This document shows positions 16,758 through 25,215 of a stretch of 64,000 nucleotides of DNA, in pieces. A program made the position numbers and the translations under genes. Each line of letters begins with the position of its first letter. The stretch's first letter is position 1. Below the pieces are notes generated by a model that did no database searches, was not told where the DNA came from, and saw only the letters and a list, made by a program, of their open reading frames with translations. This DNA comes from Pseudoalteromonas rubra. Lineage in GTDB: Bacteria > Pseudomonadota > Gammaproteobacteria > Enterobacterales > Alteromonadaceae. The stretch lies in assembly GCF_000967655.1 (NCBI RefSeq), contig NZ_JXYA01000026.1:62001-126000 (forward strand). The letters are read 5' to 3'.

Positions 16758-18560
16758 TTACTTTTGAGATTCGACCCAGCGCTCTATCTTGTCCTGCAAC
16801 ACAGGCATTGGCAAAGCACCGTCAATCAGTACCTGATTGTGGAATGCGCGAATATCAAACTTGGCACCAAGCTTCTGTTCGGCAGACTCCCTCAGCTGAC
16901 GGATCTTAAACTGACCTACTTTATAAGATACCGCCTGGCCCGGCCACGCGATATAGCGCTCAACTTCTGCTTCAACATCGCTCTTGGCCATCGACGAGTT
17001 ATCCAGCATAAAGGCAATTGCCTGGTCACGCGTCCAGCCTTTGGCATGCAAACCGGTATCTACAACCAGTCTCATTGCTCTGAGCTGCTCATCAGCCAAA
17101 CGGCCGTACCATTGATACGGATCGGTGAACAGACCCAGCTCTTTACCCAAACTTTCTGCATACAATGCCCAGCCCTCAACAAACACGGTCGAGCCGCCAA
17201 ACTTACGAAAATCAGGCAGGTCATCAATTTCCTGCTGCAACGCGAGTTGGAAGTGGTGCCCGGGCGCAGCCTCGTGGATTGATAGTGTCTCTACGATAAA
17301 CTTTGGCTGAGCCTTCAGGTTATGACTATTAATATAGAAAACACCGGGGCGAGAACCATCCGGTGCCGGGCTTTCATAGGATGCCCCGGCCGCCGATGCC
17401 GCACGAAACGCTTCCACAGGTTTTACGATATAATCCGCCTTGGGTTTTATATCAAACAACAAAGGCACTCGCGCATCAATTTTCTTTTTCACCTCTTCAT
17501 AGGCCTGGATCAGTTCAGCCTCTGAAGCGAAGTAAAACTCTTCGCTGTCACGTAAGTGATCGAAAAATGCCTGCAGATCGCCTTCAAAGCCGACTTGCTC
17601 CTTAACATTACTCATTTCATTGCGAATACGCTGTACTTCACTCAGACCCAGCTGGTGAATTTCTGTTGCGCTCATGTCCAGCGTAGTGTTTTCTTTAATG
17701 TAATGCTGATACCAGGCCTCACCGTTAGGCAATGCACCGTAGCCAACCGAGGCTCTGGACGCAGGCAGATAGGTTGTTTCCAAAAAGCCTACCATGTCGC
17801 GGTATGCCGGAACCAAAGTGCGCTCGATGTAATGCTTGTAAGACTGGGTAATTTGACGTTTTTCTTCGTGTGAGAAAGTCTCGGGGAGATTATTAATCGG
17901 CCCCCAGAATATGGAGTCTTCTGCTTTTTCAACGACGTGTGTTTTAAACTGAGGAATGACCTTAACGGTAAGCGCACGTGGTAACACCACACCACGCTCT
18001 ATGCCCTGCGTCATCATGGTTTGCGCCGATTTCAGCCAGACCACAAAGCCGTCGGCGCGTTTCAGAAAGTTGCTGTAATCCTCGACTGTTTTAAACGGCT
18101 GTGCACCTTCACCAGAACCGAGTGACGCAAAAATATGATGTGAGCCGTACATCTGATCAATCGGCAAAAACTGATCATCAAACTGCTCTGCCGCTTTGCT
18201 TTGCAGCAGTTCATAGTGGAGAATGTCGTAAGACAGTTTAGCCTGGCCTGATAGCTTACTGCTATCGAGCGCTTCGAGGCGCGCCAGATAGCGGTCGGTA
18301 AAGGCGCGAGACCGCGCAAGACTGGCTTCCCCAAGCGGCGGTTCAAACTTGTCATTGTACTCAGACATACCGAAAAAGGTTGCAGATAGCGGGCTGAGCG
18401 TAATGCCCTCATCGAAGTAGGACTGCGCAAGTGCCATCATCTGAGCGTTGGCATCTTTGCGTTCAACACTCTGCTGCTGGGGCTGCGTATTGACAGAAGT
18501 CACTTCACATCCTGTCAGTGTCAAACCAACGACAAGCGCTACCAGGGTTTTTCTTATCAT
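16758..18560 (-). CDS. DUF885 lipoprotein, putative metallopeptidase
   Basis: 600 residues. The lipoprotein signal has lipobox LTGC (Cys18). The DUF885 signature is HEAAPGHHFQ with the downstream VEGWALYAESLGKELG, where paired His and Glu residues likely bind zinc. Also present are PGVFYINSHNL and WPGQAVSYKVGQ. Related proteins are annotated as putative X-Pro dipeptidyl peptidases, but activity is poorly established. It is a monocistronic gene anchored in the envelope. Confidence 0.92.
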   Translation of the reverse strand: MIRKTLVALVVGLTLTGCEVTSVNTQPQQQSVERKDANAQMMALAQSYFDEGITLSPLSATFFGMSEYNDKFEPPLGEASLARSRAFTDRYLARLEALDSSKLSGQAKLSYDILHYELLQSKAAEQFDDQFLPIDQMYGSHHIFASLGSGEGAQPFKTVEDYSNFLKRADGFVVWLKSAQTMMTQGIERGVVLPRALTVKVIPQFKTHVVEKAEDSIFWGPINNLPETFSHEEKRQITQSYKHYIERTLVPAYRDMVGFLETTYLPASRASVGYGALPNGEAWYQHYIKENTTLDMSATEIHQLGLSEVQRIRNEMSNVKEQVGFEGDLQAFFDHLRDSEEFYFASEAELIQAYEEVKKKIDARVPLLFDIKPKADYIVKPVEAFRAASAAGASYESPAPDGSRPGVFYINSHNLKAQPKFIVETLSIHEAAPGHHFQLALQQEIDDLPDFRKFGGSTVFVEGWALYAESLGKELGLFTDPYQWYGRLADEQLRAMRLVVDTGLHAKGWTRDQAIAFMLDNSSMAKSDVEAEVERYIAWPGQAVSYKVGQFKIRQLRESAEQKLGAKFDIRAFHNQVLIDGALPMPVLQDKIERWVESQK

Positions 18561-18630
18561 GTCTGTAACCTTATTCTTTATCTAAATCGCAGCGCAGTCT
18601 GCCAGACATCAAACAGATTACAACTCTTTT

Positions 18631-20595
18631 CTACGCCAGAGCGACATCGACCTCGGACGTTGGCAGAATAATTTCAATGCATAGCCCACCCAGCAGACTA
18701 TTATGTGACTCTATTTTACCACCATGACATTCGACTATCTTTTTGCATACGGCCAGACCCATGCCTTTGCCACCACTTAAGGAACTGCGTGACGCTTCTT
18801 CGCGAAACAATGGCTGAAATAGCTGCCTGTGGGCATCGTATGACAGCGGCATGCCTGAATCTTCGATACGCAGTACCAGATGTTGCTCGGTGACCTGCGC
18901 ACTCATTTTAATATCGACCCCGTCGCCGCCATATTTTAGGGCATTCTTAACCACCTCTAAAATTGCGTTACCAATAGAGCGCCTGTCAAACTGCATAGTA
19001 AAATGAGGGTCTAGCCGGTTAATGATCTCAAGTCGGGCTTTTTTAGGGTCCACATAGGTCATACAGCTCTGAAACGTTTCGTTGATAAAGTGCGCAACTT
19101 TTATATCTTCTTTATTCAGAATGTTTGCCACATCTTTGTCTGTGGTAACCAGCATAAGCTGATCGATAAACTTATGCAGCTCGTCAATTTTCGCCATTAA
19201 CTTGGCATAGGAATCTTCGACGTTTTCAACAATATTGTATTGCAACGACTCGACCTGGATCCTCATCACGGTCAGCGGTGTACGTAACTCATGAGATAAG
19301 TCGGTGAACAGCTGCTCTTCTTTTGCCTTAAGCTGGTTTACCTGCTCGTTCACAACCTCTCTTTCACTCACCACGGTGCGATTGAGCGCATTAACCTGCT
19401 GCTCCAGATGTCGCACTAACTGTCCCTGCAAGGATTTATGTTGCAGCGCCAGTGCCACAGTAAACAGCAGCACTTCGATTAGGTAGCCAATCTTGATGAA
19501 CGAGGTGATCTGAAATAAATCGATTAGATTACCGTAACTGGCTCCGACTATGGTCAACAGATTCAAAAACACCAGGTGGTTGATCAGGCTGTAGGTAAAG
19601 GTACGCATCCCCGGCCCTTTTTGTCTGAAACTCCATACGCAGGTGTAGACAAACAAGGGGATAACGAAGGTACTGGCCAACAAGTTATAATAAACGCTTT
19701 GCAGATACAGTGCGGTAGGCACGAGCAAAATGTACAACCAGGTTGCTGCTACATAAATAGTGTTTAGCGTCGGGTGATAATGTTTTAACTGCAAAAAACC
19801 ACGTACAAACAACAGGTGAAATATCGGCACAATGGCCATCAGCGCTATTGAGAACTGGCCGCTAAAGAAGCCGTGGTTTGGCCAAAAATACTGAAAAGTA
19901 AACCCGGCCATATCAATGACGATGAGTAAAAACAGGAAAGTCCACATAGCATAGAATACATTTGTGGTGTTGCGGTTAAACGCCAGGTTTACTATGACAA
20001 TCAGTAAAATGGCGGCAACAACCCCGGCAAGGCTGGCATTAGTCAGTATGCTTGATTGCGACGTCGACAGGTAATGGGCATGAGAGTGTAAGCGCAGGTT
20101 GGCCGGTGCATTGGCAAAGGTCTGAAATTCAATCAAGTACTCGCTGTGGCCCGGCTTAATAGCGAGGGGCAGATACATTTGCGGGTCCTGGATCGGCCGC
20201 TGCTCAAAGCGCGCGTGTACATCTTGAGTGTGTATTTGCTTGAACCTGCCGTCCTCAAGTACATAAACGGCAAGCTTCGGCAATCTGGCAAAACCGAACG
20301 ACATCACCCAGTCGGTAATCTTGCTTCGGTTGTCCAGCTTCAGCCAGGCCCATTTCGAATACAGTTCATGCTGGGGCCTTTTTTCTACCTCACTCAACGC
20401 TCGGAACTGCTGGGCATACCTGAGCACATCGTCAGCCTCTTTTATTTGTTTATCGTAATCAAAGAAGAAGCTGGCATCACGCAAAGTGAGCTCAGTAGTA
20501 CTGTCACCTAAAAGGATCCTTTGCTGCTGGCCTGCCAAAGCGGTATGACCCGTGAGCAAAAAACACCCCATTAAAAGCAATAAGATAAAGCGCAT
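18631..20595 (-). CDS. 7TMR-DISM sensor histidine kinase
   Basis: ATG 20595 places a signal peptide (MRFILLLLMGCFLLTGHTALA) at the N-terminus; an in-frame ATG lies 11 codons earlier. Order: periplasmic 7TMR-DISM extracellular domain (about 25-160, with WAWLKLDNRS), seven membrane helices (about 180-375), coiled-coil, HisKA (DLSHELRTPL) and HATPase_c (N box NAILEVVKNALKYGG, G boxes RIEDSG and GKGMGLAVCKKIVECHGG). DISM domains probably sense carbohydrates or other small molecules. No response regulator lies nearby, so its partner is unlinked. Confidence 0.92.
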   Translation of the reverse strand: MRFILLLLMGCFLLTGHTALAGQQQRILLGDSTTELTLRDASFFFDYDKQIKEADDVLRYAQQFRALSEVEKRPQHELYSKWAWLKLDNRSKITDWVMSFGFARLPKLAVYVLEDGRFKQIHTQDVHARFEQRPIQDPQMYLPLAIKPGHSEYLIEFQTFANAPANLRLHSHAHYLSTSQSSILTNASLAGVVAAILLIVIVNLAFNRNTTNVFYAMWTFLFLLIVIDMAGFTFQYFWPNHGFFSGQFSIALMAIVPIFHLLFVRGFLQLKHYHPTLNTIYVAATWLYILLVPTALYLQSVYYNLLASTFVIPLFVYTCVWSFRQKGPGMRTFTYSLINHLVFLNLLTIVGASYGNLIDLFQITSFIKIGYLIEVLLFTVALALQHKSLQGQLVRHLEQQVNALNRTVVSEREVVNEQVNQLKAKEEQLFTDLSHELRTPLTVMRIQVESLQYNIVENVEDSYAKLMAKIDELHKFIDQLMLVTTDKDVANILNKEDIKVAHFINETFQSCMTYVDPKKARLEIINRLDPHFTMQFDRRSIGNAILEVVKNALKYGGDGVDIKMSAQVTEQHLVLRIEDSGMPLSYDAHRQLFQPLFREEASRSSLSGGKGMGLAVCKKIVECHGGKIESHNSLLGGLCIEIILPTSEVDVALA

Positions 20596-20928
20596 GAACA
20601 AGACTCGGTAACCATTTGTAACTATCATAGGTCTTAATCGTGTATGAAATGTGGAGTCCCGACGAAATTACACTTCGCCTTCTGAGTAATGTAAATCAAT
20701 GTAACACTGTTGCGAAATTCAAAATAGCACTATTTATTAGAAACTTAAAAAAACTTCTATAAATTCTTCATGGTCGAAATGCCACACTGCCCCCGTTAAT
20801 TTCGAGTACCTGGTTAAATGACAGTCGCATTGAAATATTTCTGTCACATAACTTTGTTTTAATCCGCCCTGAAATAAAAACGTCATCAAAGTGCCACATA
20901 AGTTGGCCAGACATAACTGAGTAAAATC
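20596..20928. other. Intergenic region upstream of the Na/Pi cotransporter
   Basis: A divergent region of about 330 bases, A+T-rich and without a convincing gene. Two loose Pho-box-like pairs are the only signal I see, at 20841-20858 and 20880-20897. Confidence 0.4.
20841..20897 (+). promoter_or_regulatory. Possible PhoB-binding region
   Basis: CTGTCAC-ATAA-CTTTGTT at 20841-20858 and ACGTCAT-CAAA-GTGCCAC at 20880-20897 have the 7-4-7 spacing of Pho boxes with partial matches to CTGTCAT. The second ends 31 bases before the transporter ATG. Weak evidence. Confidence 0.25.
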
Positions 20929-22068
20929 ATGAGTGAACAAAATCAAACCTCTCTTTTTGCAAAGATCTTAAATTGGACCGCGATTGCATTACTGGTCTAC
21001 CTCGTATTAGTGGCTGTAGGTACCGTCAGTGGTGGTTTCAAACTGGCTTCCGGTGGCACCGCAGGCGCTAAAGAAATTTTTGCATTCGCAACAAACCCAT
21101 TCGTCGCATTAATGCTGGGTGCATTTGCCACCGCTCTGGTTCAATCTTCTTCTACTGTTACATCAGTTATCGTAGGTCTGGTCGCAGGTGGTCTGCCGTT
21201 GGGCATCGCAATTCCTATGATCATGGGTGCAAATATTGGTACTACTATCACCAATACACTGGTATCGATTGGTCATATTCGCGACAAAGAAGAGTTCCAG
21301 CGTGCTTTTGCTGCCTCTACAGTGCACGACTTCTTTAACCTGTTCGCTGTTGCTATCTTCCTGCCGCTGGAAATCATGTTTGGCCTGTTGGAAAAGTTCT
21401 CTGCCGCGCTTTCACACCTGTTTGTAGGTGATGCAGACCTGTCTCTTAAGAGCTACAACTTCATTAAACCTCTGGTAAAACCGGCTGTTGGCCTGGTCAA
21501 AGACGCGGTGAGCTTCCTTGATGGTAAAGCGGTTGGCGTTGCAATGGTTGTTATCGGTATAGCGATGATTCTGTTCGCTGTAACTACCCTTGGTAAACTC
21601 CTTAAGAAAGCGCTGGTTGGCCGTGCAAAAGAATTACTACACAGCGCAATCGGCCGTGGCCCGGTTGCTGGTATCAGCTCAGGTGCGGTTGTAACTGTTA
21701 TGGTTCAGTCATCGTCTACCACCACCAGCCTGATGATTCCACTGGCAGGTAGCGGTGTTTTCAACACGCGTCAAATCTACCCATTCACTTTGGGTGCGAA
21801 CATTGGTACAACTATCACAGCACTACTGGCAGCAACCTCTATCACCGGCCCTAATGCCGAAGTTGCCCTGACGATTGCACTGGTACACGTTATGTTTAAC
21901 GTCTTCGCAGTAGCGCTGATTTACGGCTTGCCACTACTACGTGAAATTCCGCTACAACTTGCTGAGAAACTGGCACGAATTGGTACACGTAATAAATCTG
22001 CGGCATTTGGTTATGTACTGGGTTCGTTCTTTGTACTACCAGGCTTGCTGATGCTCGCTATCAAATAA
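20929..22068 (+). CDS. Na/Pi cotransporter (NptA/SLC34 type)
   Basis: 379 residues and about eight membrane helices. The two inverted QSSS repeats of the Na+/Pi cotransporter II family are present: ALVQSSSTVTSVIVGLVAGG in the first half and MVQSSSTTTSLMIPLAGSG in the second. Each is followed by GANIGTTIT. It imports phosphate with sodium, fitting a marine organism. A single gene with a strong terminator; regulation by phosphate is possible but only weakly supported. Confidence 0.95.
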   Translation: MSEQNQTSLFAKILNWTAIALLVYLVLVAVGTVSGGFKLASGGTAGAKEIFAFATNPFVALMLGAFATALVQSSSTVTSVIVGLVAGGLPLGIAIPMIMGANIGTTITNTLVSIGHIRDKEEFQRAFAASTVHDFFNLFAVAIFLPLEIMFGLLEKFSAALSHLFVGDADLSLKSYNFIKPLVKPAVGLVKDAVSFLDGKAVGVAMVVIGIAMILFAVTTLGKLLKKALVGRAKELLHSAIGRGPVAGISSGAVVTVMVQSSSTTTSLMIPLAGSGVFNTRQIYPFTLGANIGTTITALLAATSITGPNAEVALTIALVHVMFNVFAVALIYGLPLLREIPLQLAEKLARIGTRNKSAAFGYVLGSFFVLPGLLMLAIK

Positions 22069-22077
22069 ACAGTTCGA

Positions 22078-22095
22078 CCTGAAAATATTTTCAGG
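22078..22095. repeat. Perfect 18-bp palindrome after the Na/Pi gene
   Basis: CCTGAAAATATTTTCAGG is fully self-complementary and lies between the transporter stop and its terminator. It may be an RNA-processing hairpin or an unrelated binding site. Confidence 0.5.
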
Positions 22096-22102
22096 TACTC
22101 AG

Positions 22103-22131
22103 AAAAAGGGCTCATTTGGGAGCCCTTTTTT
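22103..22131 (+). terminator. Terminator of the Na/Pi cotransporter gene
   Basis: An 11-pair stem AAAAAGGGCTC / GAGCCCTTTTT with loop ATTTGG and a T tail. Confidence 0.9.
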
Positions 22132-22189
22132 AATAATTTTGACATATTGCCCCGGCATAATTATCCCAGTTTAATTTCTCGGCAAAATC

Positions 22190-22714
22190 ATGAATACACG
22201 TAAACGGTCTTTAACTTTTGATATCAAGGACCAGGCACAACAGCTGTTTTCTCTGGAGCAAGGCTCACCGTTTGATCAGCTGGAGTTTTATATAGAACAA
22301 GATCAACTGATTGTCTCTTGTCAGCTGCCGCAAGACGCAGTGTCAGGAAACCAGATCCGCATTACAGCCAATCACCAGGATAATCGCGACGTCGACTTTG
22401 TAGGCATACTTAAGCTCAAAGAAAAAGACATCATGACTGGTAAGGTAGAGGTAGCCCTGAAGGGCTCGGGCAAAAGCGGGTCATACAACCTGCAATTGAG
22501 TTTACTGGGTTATAAGCAGCGCGTTAAAAACAGTATGGATTACATGGCCAGTCTCGGCCATGATATACACCCACGCAAAGATGATGAGTGGACTGTGGCA
22601 GAAAATACAAAGACGGCAAGCGGGATGTTGCAGGCAGTGGCAAAATACCTGCGTAATGAATTTAGCGCCCTGCTAGGTTCAACCCGGCAGGCTTATCTTA
22701 CCGAACGAAAATAG
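22190..22714 (+). CDS. Hypothetical protein of 174 residues
   Basis: No signal peptide or membrane segment. The first two thirds look like beta strands (LEFYIEQDQLIVSCQL, VGILKLKEKDIMTGKVEVALKGSG). The C-terminal third is helical and basic (GMLQAVAKYLRNEFSALLGSTRQ). I do not recognise a family. Its last 36 bases overlap the 3' end of the convergent anmK gene, so the two transcripts are complementary there. Confidence 0.7.
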   Translation: MNTRKRSLTFDIKDQAQQLFSLEQGSPFDQLEFYIEQDQLIVSCQLPQDAVSGNQIRITANHQDNRDVDFVGILKLKEKDIMTGKVEVALKGSGKSGSYNLQLSLLGYKQRVKNSMDYMASLGHDIHPRKDDEWTVAENTKTASGMLQAVAKYLRNEFSALLGSTRQAYLTERK

Positions 22715-23845
22715 CCCACTTCCAGCTACGCATTCATTTGCCAGGACCGCAAATAATGCCGCTTCTTTTGAGTCAACACACACCCCATCCTGCAACAGCT
22801 CAGTCACCTCGTAACAAGCAGGCAAACGCGATTTAAACTTCTCGACCAGCAATGCATTATGGGCGCCACCGCCGCTGAGTATAAGTTGTGTAGGCCCATT
22901 GAGCTGCAATGCGCTCAGGTGCTCCAACACACACCAGACGGTTAGTTCATTCAGGGTCGCCAGCACATCCTGGTGAGACAATGGCTCAGAGCAAAGTGCT
23001 TGTTTTTGCTCAAGCATAGTCAAACTGAATACTTCAGGGCCTGTGGTTTTGGGTGTATCGAAATGGAAAAAGGGGATGGCCTTTAACGATTCAAGCAGAC
23101 TATTACAGACTCTTCCTTGCTTTGCCAGCTTGCCGCCTTCATCATAAGCTTGGCCCAAATAACGCTGACAGTAAGCATCCATAAGAGTATTTCCCGGACC
23201 AATGTCTGAACATTGAACGTCTTCCACTGTGGCGTTTCGCGGCAGCACAGTAAAATTCGCAATCCCTCCCAGATTCAGCAACACACGGTTTACCCGCTCG
23301 CTTTGATAGAGCAAGTAATCTCCGTATTGAGCAAGCGGCGCGCCCTCGCCCCCTTTTGCGATATGCTTTTGACGAAAGTCAGAAACGGTGATGATTTGTG
23401 TTTGTGTGGCAACCTGATCGCCGTCTCCCAGCTGTAAGGTACCATTGCCAAAATCTTCATGAGCATGCTGATGATGGGGACAATGAAATACAGTCTGTCC
23501 ATGACTGGCTATCAGGTCGATGTCTTCATGTCTGACTTGCCACTGCGACAGGGTTTGATTGATTAATTGGCCGTGATAGTGGCCTATCCAGGGATTGAGT
23601 AAGGTCAAATATTCAAAGTTCACCGTGTCTTTTGCAAACACCTCACGGACCTTATCTTTAAAATCGTTGTCGTACGCAATGGTGGTAAACTTGAGCAGTT
23701 TGCATTGTGTATCAGCGCCTGACCCACTTACTTCGCACAAGGCCATATCTAAGCCATCTAAAGAAGTACCACTCATCAGCCCCAAAATTATTCTTGCAGG
23801 CTTGCGCGAAATCGCATGAAGCCGATTGATTTGTTTTAACCCCAT
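22679..23845 (-). CDS. anmK: Anhydro-N-acetylmuramic acid kinase
   Basis: 388 residues. The N-terminal ATP motif is LGLMSGTSLDGLD; IASHGQTVFH, LNLGGIANFTVLP and GPGNTLMDAY are further AnmK signatures. It converts 1,6-anhydro-MurNAc from cell-wall turnover to MurNAc-6-phosphate in the cytoplasm. It is the last gene of a tight three-gene operon, starting 2 bases after the stop of an unknown secreted protein. Confidence 0.95.
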   Translation of the reverse strand: MGLKQINRLHAISRKPARIILGLMSGTSLDGLDMALCEVSGSGADTQCKLLKFTTIAYDNDFKDKVREVFAKDTVNFEYLTLLNPWIGHYHGQLINQTLSQWQVRHEDIDLIASHGQTVFHCPHHQHAHEDFGNGTLQLGDGDQVATQTQIITVSDFRQKHIAKGGEGAPLAQYGDYLLYQSERVNRVLLNLGGIANFTVLPRNATVEDVQCSDIGPGNTLMDAYCQRYLGQAYDEGGKLAKQGRVCNSLLESLKAIPFFHFDTPKTTGPEVFSLTMLEQKQALCSEPLSHQDVLATLNELTVWCVLEHLSALQLNGPTQLILSGGGAHNALLVEKFKSRLPACYEVTELLQDGVCVDSKEAALFAVLANECVAGSGLFSFGKISLPG

Positions 23846-23847
23846 CC

Positions 23848-24270
23848 CTAATATCCTTTACTATTGGCCGAGACAACCGCAATCACCGGGTAATCATTGG
23901 CACCCAGCTCCAGCGTAAAGTTACGCTGCTCGTAGCCTTCCAGAACGACTTTGTGTGGCAACGCACTAACCTGCTGCGCAGCGCCATCGGCATAAATCAC
24001 CATCAACTGCTCCGGCTCCAGAATACGTCGGCCAGAAGAGAGATTCTCAATGCTGAGCAACACAGCCCGGTATCCGTCGTCATTGGACATGGCGATACTG
24101 CGCGTTACCTTGAAGTCACTTTTAGCGGGTTTGATTCGCTCTGGACGGTCAAACAGCAAAGAATCCAGGTTCATTTGCATGGTGTCAAAACGGTATGGCT
24201 TTAGTTCTTTCGCCGCTGTAGTTGCAGAAACCATCATTAGCATACACATTAACAAGCCTGCTTTGTGCAT
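23848..24270 (-). CDS. Small secreted protein of unknown function in anmK operon
   Basis: 140 residues with a signal peptide (about 1-20, ending VSATTAAK). The rest is mixed strand-rich sequence with AVLLSIENLSSGRRILEPEQLMVIYADG and ends NDYPVIAVVSANSKGY. I do not recognise a family; the fold may be a small beta-sandwich. It sits between the solute-binding-like gene and anmK with gaps of only 3 and 2 bases, so a shared envelope role is likely. Confidence 0.8.
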   Translation of the reverse strand: MHKAGLLMCMLMMVSATTAAKELKPYRFDTMQMNLDSLLFDRPERIKPAKSDFKVTRSIAMSNDDGYRAVLLSIENLSSGRRILEPEQLMVIYADGAAQQVSALPHKVVLEGYEQRNFTLELGANDYPVIAVVSANSKGY

Positions 24271-24273
24271 ATT

Positions 24274-25083
24274 TCACACTCCGTAAAACGCTTCCAGGTT
24301 CGCGCTTCGCCCGCGCGTCCCTGCATCTATCCCATATTGATCGATCAAGTCCGCTATTTCGCTTTGCAGTGCTTCAATCGCGGCATTGATCTTATTGATT
24401 TGCTGTTTATTAAATGTTTTGCGGCTTAACATAAAATGAATGGCGTTATCATTGACGACATAGGGGTGGATCCGCATTTGCTCAAACCCCAGCTCTTCAA
24501 TGTAGTAGTAACCGGAGAACTCATCTTCTATTAAGAAGTCGACACGCTTTTTGTTCACCAGTTGCATGCGCTGGCTAATGCTGGGCACCTCCAGCAAGCG
24601 TTCTTTGTACCAGGCTATCTTCAAGATCTGTTCAAGCTCTTTTCCATAGTAAGCACCAGGATTGGCAACAAAGGTGTGCTCAGCGGCGAACAGCTCTGTC
24701 AGGCTTCTAACTTCTTTTAGCGTTTTTTGACGGGTAAACAAGCGCATTTTTTCACGACGATACGCCTGACTAAAAAACGCGACTTCGGCTCTTTGCGTAT
24801 TAAAACTGGCAGACGGCAAGATATCTATAAAGCCTTTGGAAAGCTCAGTGATCCCGCGTGCGGATGACGGCAGCTGCACAAAGTCGATGCAAAGCTGAGC
24901 TTTTTCGAATACTCTGCGGGTAATGTCGACATCCAGACCATAAGGGACTGTATCACGATACATCACATACGGTGGCCAGCTGGTACCAACACCAACCTTG
25001 TAGCGCGTTTCGCACTGTAAATTGGCAAAAGCAGCGACGGGTAGGAAAAACAACAGAAAAATTAAATGCACGGCGTCTAGCAA
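24274..25083 (-). CDS. Periplasmic solute-binding-like protein (SBP_bac_3)
   Basis: 269 residues. The start is TTG 25083, or possibly GTG 25071, which gives a cleaner signal peptide (HLIFLLFFLPVAAFA). The body has the SBP family 3 pattern: VGVGTSWPPYVMY, GLDVDITRRVFEKA, GFIDILPSASFNTQRAEVAFFS. No ABC permease or ATPase is linked, so it may be a stand-alone binding or sensing protein. It is the first gene of the anmK operon. Confidence 0.85.
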   Translation of the reverse strand: MLDAVHLIFLLFFLPVAAFANLQCETRYKVGVGTSWPPYVMYRDTVPYGLDVDITRRVFEKAQLCIDFVQLPSSARGITELSKGFIDILPSASFNTQRAEVAFFSQAYRREKMRLFTRQKTLKEVRSLTELFAAEHTFVANPGAYYGKELEQILKIAWYKERLLEVPSISQRMQLVNKKRVDFLIEDEFSGYYYIEELGFEQMRIHPYVVNDNAIHFMLSRKTFNKQQINKINAAIEALQSEIADLIDQYGIDAGTRGRSANLEAFYGV

Positions 25084-25120
25084 TCATTGATATTAGCTAG
25101 ATTATGAAGGATATCTGACA

Positions 25121-25146
25121 GAAAACAAAGGCGCCTGAGCGCCTTT
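25121..25146 (-). terminator. Terminator of the chitinase operon
   Basis: AAAGGCGC-TCAG-GCGCCTTT on the minus strand followed by GTTTTC, about 70 bases after the chiA stop. Confidence 0.8.
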
Positions 25147-25215
25147 ATTGGTTATTGTTGGCCAATCCCTTGGTCAATCAGAGGCGCACACTCCAGCCTC
25201 TGATATCAACTTTAC

